8,751 nt of DNA from Trebonia sp036509215 (lineage in GTDB: Bacteria > Actinomycetota > Actinomycetes > Streptosporangiales > Streptosporangiaceae). The first letter of the stretch is position 1. Every line of letters begins with the position of its first letter. The stretch lies in contig DATCGA010000276.1 of the NCBI GenBank assembly GCA_036509215.1, forward strand, positions 1-8,751, given 5' to 3'. The translations under genes and the position numbers were made by a program. The notes beneath the pieces were generated by a model. That model worked only from the letters and a program-made list of their open reading frames with translations. It did no database searches and was not told the DNA's origin. Shown one piece after another: positions 6,285 through 8,751 of this stretch.

Positions 6285-6310
6285 TTTAAAGTCTTTTGAA
6301 AATCTTTAAA
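6285..6310. promoter_or_regulatory. AT-rich inverted/direct repeat upstream of the exporter
   Basis: TTTAAAG (6285-6291) and CTTTAAA (6304-6310) are perfect 7-bp inverted repeats. Between them lies TTTTGAAAA (6294-6302). Read on the minus strand, the site also contains AAAGATTTT and AAAGACTTT as direct repeats 11 bp apart, about one helical turn. It overlaps the TAA of the MarR gene (6306-6308) and lies 61 bp before the exporter start. It is not a terminator, since the stem is A/T and no T-run follows in the sense direction. An operator for the MarR protein or a promoter for the exporter is likely (inference). Confidence 0.5.
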
Positions 6311-6830
6311 TATGTTCCGAACGGTCGCGTGACTTCGTGTCATCCGCCCGGGTCTCGTCATCGAGGCAGACAGCCGACCGTACGCCGCCGAGCGCCTTCT
6401 TCAGCAGCCCCAGGAAGCAGCACCGTTCGGTGTCGTCGAGCGCATAGCTCCACGGCATCTTCACCGCGAGCTCTTGCATCAGCCGCTCCTTCGCGGCGAT
6501 GCCCTCCTCGGTGAGCACGAGGTTCTTCACCCGCCGGTCCCGCTGGCTCGGCGCCCGCCTGGCGAACCCGCGCCGCTCCAGGGTGTCGGCGACGCTCGTG
6601 ACGAACGACGCGTCGCACCCCATCTGCTGCGCGAGTTCCTTCATGGACATGACGTCGTCCAGCTTGAACATGGCGAGCAGGTCGTGCGGGGCGATGTCGA
6701 ACTCCGACGCGATGCCCTGGCCGATCCCGCCGACCAGCTTGATGAGGCTGGTCATCGAGTCCAGGATGTCGCGGTTGACCGCGGACGCGTCCGCCCCCGT
6801 CTCACCTGACCCCTGTGCTCTCATGCTCAT
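6306..6830 (-). CDS. MarR-family transcriptional regulator
   Basis: Predicted winged-helix repressor of 174 residues that would bind DNA as a dimer and release it on binding a small hydrophobic ligand. Seen: the HTH in SMKELAQQMGCDASFVTSVADTLERRGF (about 62-89), with the recognition helix near 73-86, and the wing APSQRDRRVKNLVLTEEG (93-110) with the family's DRR motif. Helices at both ends would form the dimer interface. Four cysteines (72, 137, 138, 155) are present, including an adjacent pair in the dimer region. Redox sensing is possible but unproven. The start is ATG 6830, or ATG 6824 two codons later. No ribosome site is visible and a likely -10 lies only 3 bases upstream, so the message may be leaderless. 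It precedes the exporter on the same strand and diverges from the flavin oxidase, so it probably controls the former and perhaps both. Confidence 0.88.
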   Translation of the reverse strand: MSMRAQGSGETGADASAVNRDILDSMTSLIKLVGGIGQGIASEFDIAPHDLLAMFKLDDVMSMKELAQQMGCDASFVTSVADTLERRGFARRAPSQRDRRVKNLVLTEEGIAAKERLMQELAVKMPWSYALDDTERCCFLGLLKKALGGVRSAVCLDDETRADDTKSRDRSEHI

Positions 6831-6832
6831 GA

Positions 6833-6866
6833 CTAGCTAAACAGTTGAGCTACTCAAGCAATTCCT
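6833..6866 (-). promoter_or_regulatory. MarR gene promoter with operator in its spacer
   Basis: On the minus strand a -35-like TTGCTT is followed 16 bases later by a -10-like TAGCTA, which ends 3 bases before the ATG at 6830. The spacer contains the inverted repeat TTGAG-CTA-CTCAA (6845-6857). A repressor bound there would cover the promoter, the usual arrangement for MarR autorepression. The dyad is seen directly; the promoter assignment is by eye. Confidence 0.5.
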
Positions 6867-6907
6867 GCTCCCGTCAACTTTTCTGACGTTTTTCTGGGCC
6901 CTCATAC

Positions 6908-6942
6908 ATGTGACGCCCTAGGCCTCCTAGATGTGACGTCCC
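6908..6942 (+). repeat. direct repeats flanking a small dyad, upstream of the flavin oxidase
   Basis: ATGTGACGCCC (6908-6918) and ATGTGACGTCC (6931-6941) are direct repeats 23 bp apart with one difference. Between them CTAGG-CCT-CCTAG (6918-6930) is a perfect inverted repeat. A third ATGTGAC sits at 7087-7093 over the oxidase start. The cluster lies in the 258-bp gap between the divergent MarR and oxidase genes and could be a regulator binding region. I could not identify a clear -35/-10 pair for the oxidase nearby. Confidence 0.4.
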
Positions 6943-6948
6943 GTCCCC

Positions 6949-6970
6949 CGGGTTCTCATCGTTCAACCCG
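6949..6970. repeat. small inverted repeat in the MarR/oxidase gap
   Basis: CGGGTT (6949-6954) and AACCCG (6965-6970) pair around a 10-base loop. It may form a weak hairpin in the oxidase leader or be incidental. The rest of the gap (6971-7088) shows only a GGGCC-rich run and nothing I can name. Confidence 0.25.
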
Positions 6971-7088
6971 CAGGAACCGGGCCGGGCCGGGACCGACATT
7001 CCGAGACTTGCCCTGGTCTGCGCTCTAGACTTCCGACGGACACGGGGTTTCGGGCAACCGTCTGCCTTGTCGCGGCGTCCTTATCGAT

Positions 7089-8738
7089 GTGACCGAAACC
7101 TCATCTGGACCTTCTGTGAAGCGCCGCGCCTTCCTCGGCGTGGCGGCCGGCGGCGTCGCCGCGCTCGCCGTGCCGGCCGTGGCCGAGGCCGCCGTGCCCA
7201 GTCCGCGCAGCCCGATCTCGCCCGCCGCGCGCCGGTCGATCGGCATCGGCGCCCGGGCTTCAGGCCCGACGCCGGCCGACTGGACCGCCCTCGCCCATGA
7301 CCTGAAGGGCTCGCTGGTCCGCCCCGGCGACCGCAGCTACACGGTCGACAGCTGGCTGTTCGACCCGAGGTTCGACGGGATCCACCCGGCCGGGATCGCC
7401 TACGTGGACAACGCGCACGACGTGGGCACCTGCCTGGCGTTCGTGCGCAAATTCGGCGTCAAGTTCGCGGCCCGCTCCGGCGGCCACAGCTACGCCGGCT
7501 ACTCGTCAAGCACCGGCCTGATCATCGACGTCGAGAACCTCAAGGGCGTGCAGGTCTCCGGCTCGACCGCCAACGTGGGCGCGGGCACCCGGCTGATCGA
7601 CTTCTACAGCGAGCTGGCGGCCAAGGGCCGGGCCATCCCCGGCGGCTCCTGCCCGACCGTCGGCATCGCCGGCCTGGTCATGGGCGGCGGCGTCGGCGTG
7701 ACCGCCCGCGCCTACGGGCTGACCTGCGACAAGCTGACGTCGCTGAACATCATCACGGCCGACGGCCAGGCGCTGACCGCGAGCCCGTCGTCGCACTCCG
7801 ACCTGTACTGGGCGTGCCGGGGCGGCGGCGGCGGCAACTTCGGCATCGCCACCTGGTTCCAGTTCGAGACCGTGCCCGCCCCGTCGCCGGTGCTGTTCTT
7901 CCTCACCTGGCCCTGGTCGAAGGCGGCGAAGGTGATCGCCGGGTGGCAGTCCTGGGCACCGAACGCCCCCGACGCGCTCTGGTCGAACCTGCACCTGTCG
8001 GCCAATATCGGCGGGCGCACGCCCACCATCCAGGTCGGCGGCTGCTACCTGGGCAGCATCACCGGCGCCCACAACCTGATCGAGCAGCTCTACGCCAAGG
8101 TCGGCTCCCCGCCGCCGTCGAGCGGCTACTTCCTCAACCAGTACTCGTTCCTGAACGCGATGCTGTTCGAGGCCGGCTGCCGGCACGGCCTGACCGCCTG
8201 TCACCTGCCCTGGTACCAGAGCGGCGGCACGCTCACCCGGCAGCCCGAGCTCGCCAAGTCGGACTACATCTCCCGGCCGCTGTCCAGCGCCGGCATCGCG
8301 ACCCTGCTGCGCGAGGTCACCGCCCTGCAGTCGGTCCGGGGGGTGCCCGGCGGCGTCGGCGGCATCGCCTTCGACGCCCTCGGCGGCGCGGTCAACCGGG
8401 TCTCGCCCACCGCGACCGCCTTCGTGCACAGGAACGCCCTGTTCGGCGCCCAGTACACGACCGGCTGGAAGAACGGCGCGCCGGCGGCCGAGGTCAACAA
8501 CCAGCACGCCTGGCTCCGGTCGTTCTGGACCTCCATGCGCCCGTACGTCAACGGCCAGGCTTACCAGAACTACATCGACCCGGACCTGACCAACTGGGCC
8601 CAGGCCTACTACGCCCAGAACTACCCACGGCTGCAGACGGTCAAGCGGACCTACGACCCGACCCGCCTGTTCAACTTCCCGCAGGCCATCGTCCCCGCGG
8701 CCGCGTCGGCGCCGCCGGGCGTGGCCGTCACCGGATAA
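7089..8738 (+). CDS. Tat-exported FAD-linked oxidase, berberine-bridge-enzyme-like
   Basis: Predicted secreted flavoprotein oxidase of 549 residues. Seen: a Tat signal (KRRAFLG at 11-17, hydrophobic 18-30, AEA before a likely cut after residue 34). An FAD-binding PCMH domain spans about 98-270, with RSGGHSYAGYS giving His133 and GGSCPTVGIAGLVMGGG giving Cys188. The C-terminal BBE motif YxNYxDPDL...YYxQNYxRLxxVKxxYDPxxLFxFPQ spans about 492-533. Family knowledge: His in GGH and Cys in the GxCPTVG motif bind FAD at its 8-alpha and C6 positions, so bicovalent flavin is expected. Such enzymes oxidise sugars, alkaloids, polyketides or aromatic alcohols with oxygen; the substrate here is unknown. 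GTG 7089 starts the frame but has no obvious ribosome site. A GTG at 7116 (MKRRAFLG) would also keep the Tat motif. Divergence from the MarR-exporter pair suggests shared control. Confidence 0.92.
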   Translation: MTETSSGPSVKRRAFLGVAAGGVAALAVPAVAEAAVPSPRSPISPAARRSIGIGARASGPTPADWTALAHDLKGSLVRPGDRSYTVDSWLFDPRFDGIHPAGIAYVDNAHDVGTCLAFVRKFGVKFAARSGGHSYAGYSSSTGLIIDVENLKGVQVSGSTANVGAGTRLIDFYSELAAKGRAIPGGSCPTVGIAGLVMGGGVGVTARAYGLTCDKLTSLNIITADGQALTASPSSHSDLYWACRGGGGGNFGIATWFQFETVPAPSPVLFFLTWPWSKAAKVIAGWQSWAPNAPDALWSNLHLSANIGGRTPTIQVGGCYLGSITGAHNLIEQLYAKVGSPPPSSGYFLNQYSFLNAMLFEAGCRHGLTACHLPWYQSGGTLTRQPELAKSDYISRPLSSAGIATLLREVTALQSVRGVPGGVGGIAFDALGGAVNRVSPTATAFVHRNALFGAQYTTGWKNGAPAAEVNNQHAWLRSFWTSMRPYVNGQAYQNYIDPDLTNWAQAYYAQNYPRLQTVKRTYDPTRLFNFPQAIVPAAASAPPGVAVTG

Positions 8739-8751
8739 CCGCCCACCCCAC

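Noticed and set aside
6975..6993. GGGCC-rich run before the oxidase
   Set aside because: It is a short simple repeat in GC-rich DNA with no paired arm or known site.
7506..8507. Minus-strand open frame of 333 codons antisense to the flavin oxidase
   Set aside because: Composition is Gly/Ala/Arg/Val with no motif. The plus-strand frame has conserved FAD and BBE motifs.

Overview
The window is high-GC DNA (roughly 70% G+C by eye) with strong third-position G/C bias, GTG and TTG starts, a WYL-domain regulator, and a Tat-exported berberine-bridge-type flavoenzyme. This points to a chromosomal segment of a filamentous or soil actinobacterium (Actinomycetota). I see no rRNA, tRNA, CRISPR array, insertion sequence, phage gene or replication origin.

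Left part (59-2295). On the minus strand lies an alpha/beta-hydrolase gene whose frame is broken twice, so it is a pseudogene or carries sequencing errors. Upstream of it, also on the minus strand, is a histidine-phosphatase-family gene. A plus-strand gene diverges from the phosphatase and encodes a small membrane-anchored or secreted protein with a histidine-rich tail.

Middle part (2307-4542, all minus strand). Reading right to left: a tandem-duplicated dimeric alpha/beta-barrel protein (3916-4542), a WYL-domain transcriptional regulator (2778-3848) with a long perfect inverted repeat just upstream, and a small cupin-fold protein (2307-2711). A hairpin lies between the convergent cupin and His-tail genes.

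Right part (4551-8738). A MarR-family regulator and a DHA2 (14-TMS) MFS exporter lie in tandem on the minus strand. Divergent from them, across about 258 bp, is a Tat-exported flavoprotein oxidase predicted to hold FAD by two covalent bonds. The MarR promoter has an inverted repeat (TTGAG-CTA-CTCAA) in its spacer. A second, strikingly AT-rich inverted repeat lies before the exporter. The simplest reading is a ligand-responsive efflux unit that may also control the exported oxidase. The ligand is unknown.

The most useful oddities are two apparent indels in the hydrolase, a textbook intrinsic terminator inside the annotated 3' end of the exporter gene (suggesting that its true stop is about 88 bp earlier), and several well-formed inverted or direct repeats that look like regulator binding sites. 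All gene families here are recognisable or ordinary. I do not see convincing evidence for a wholly new system.
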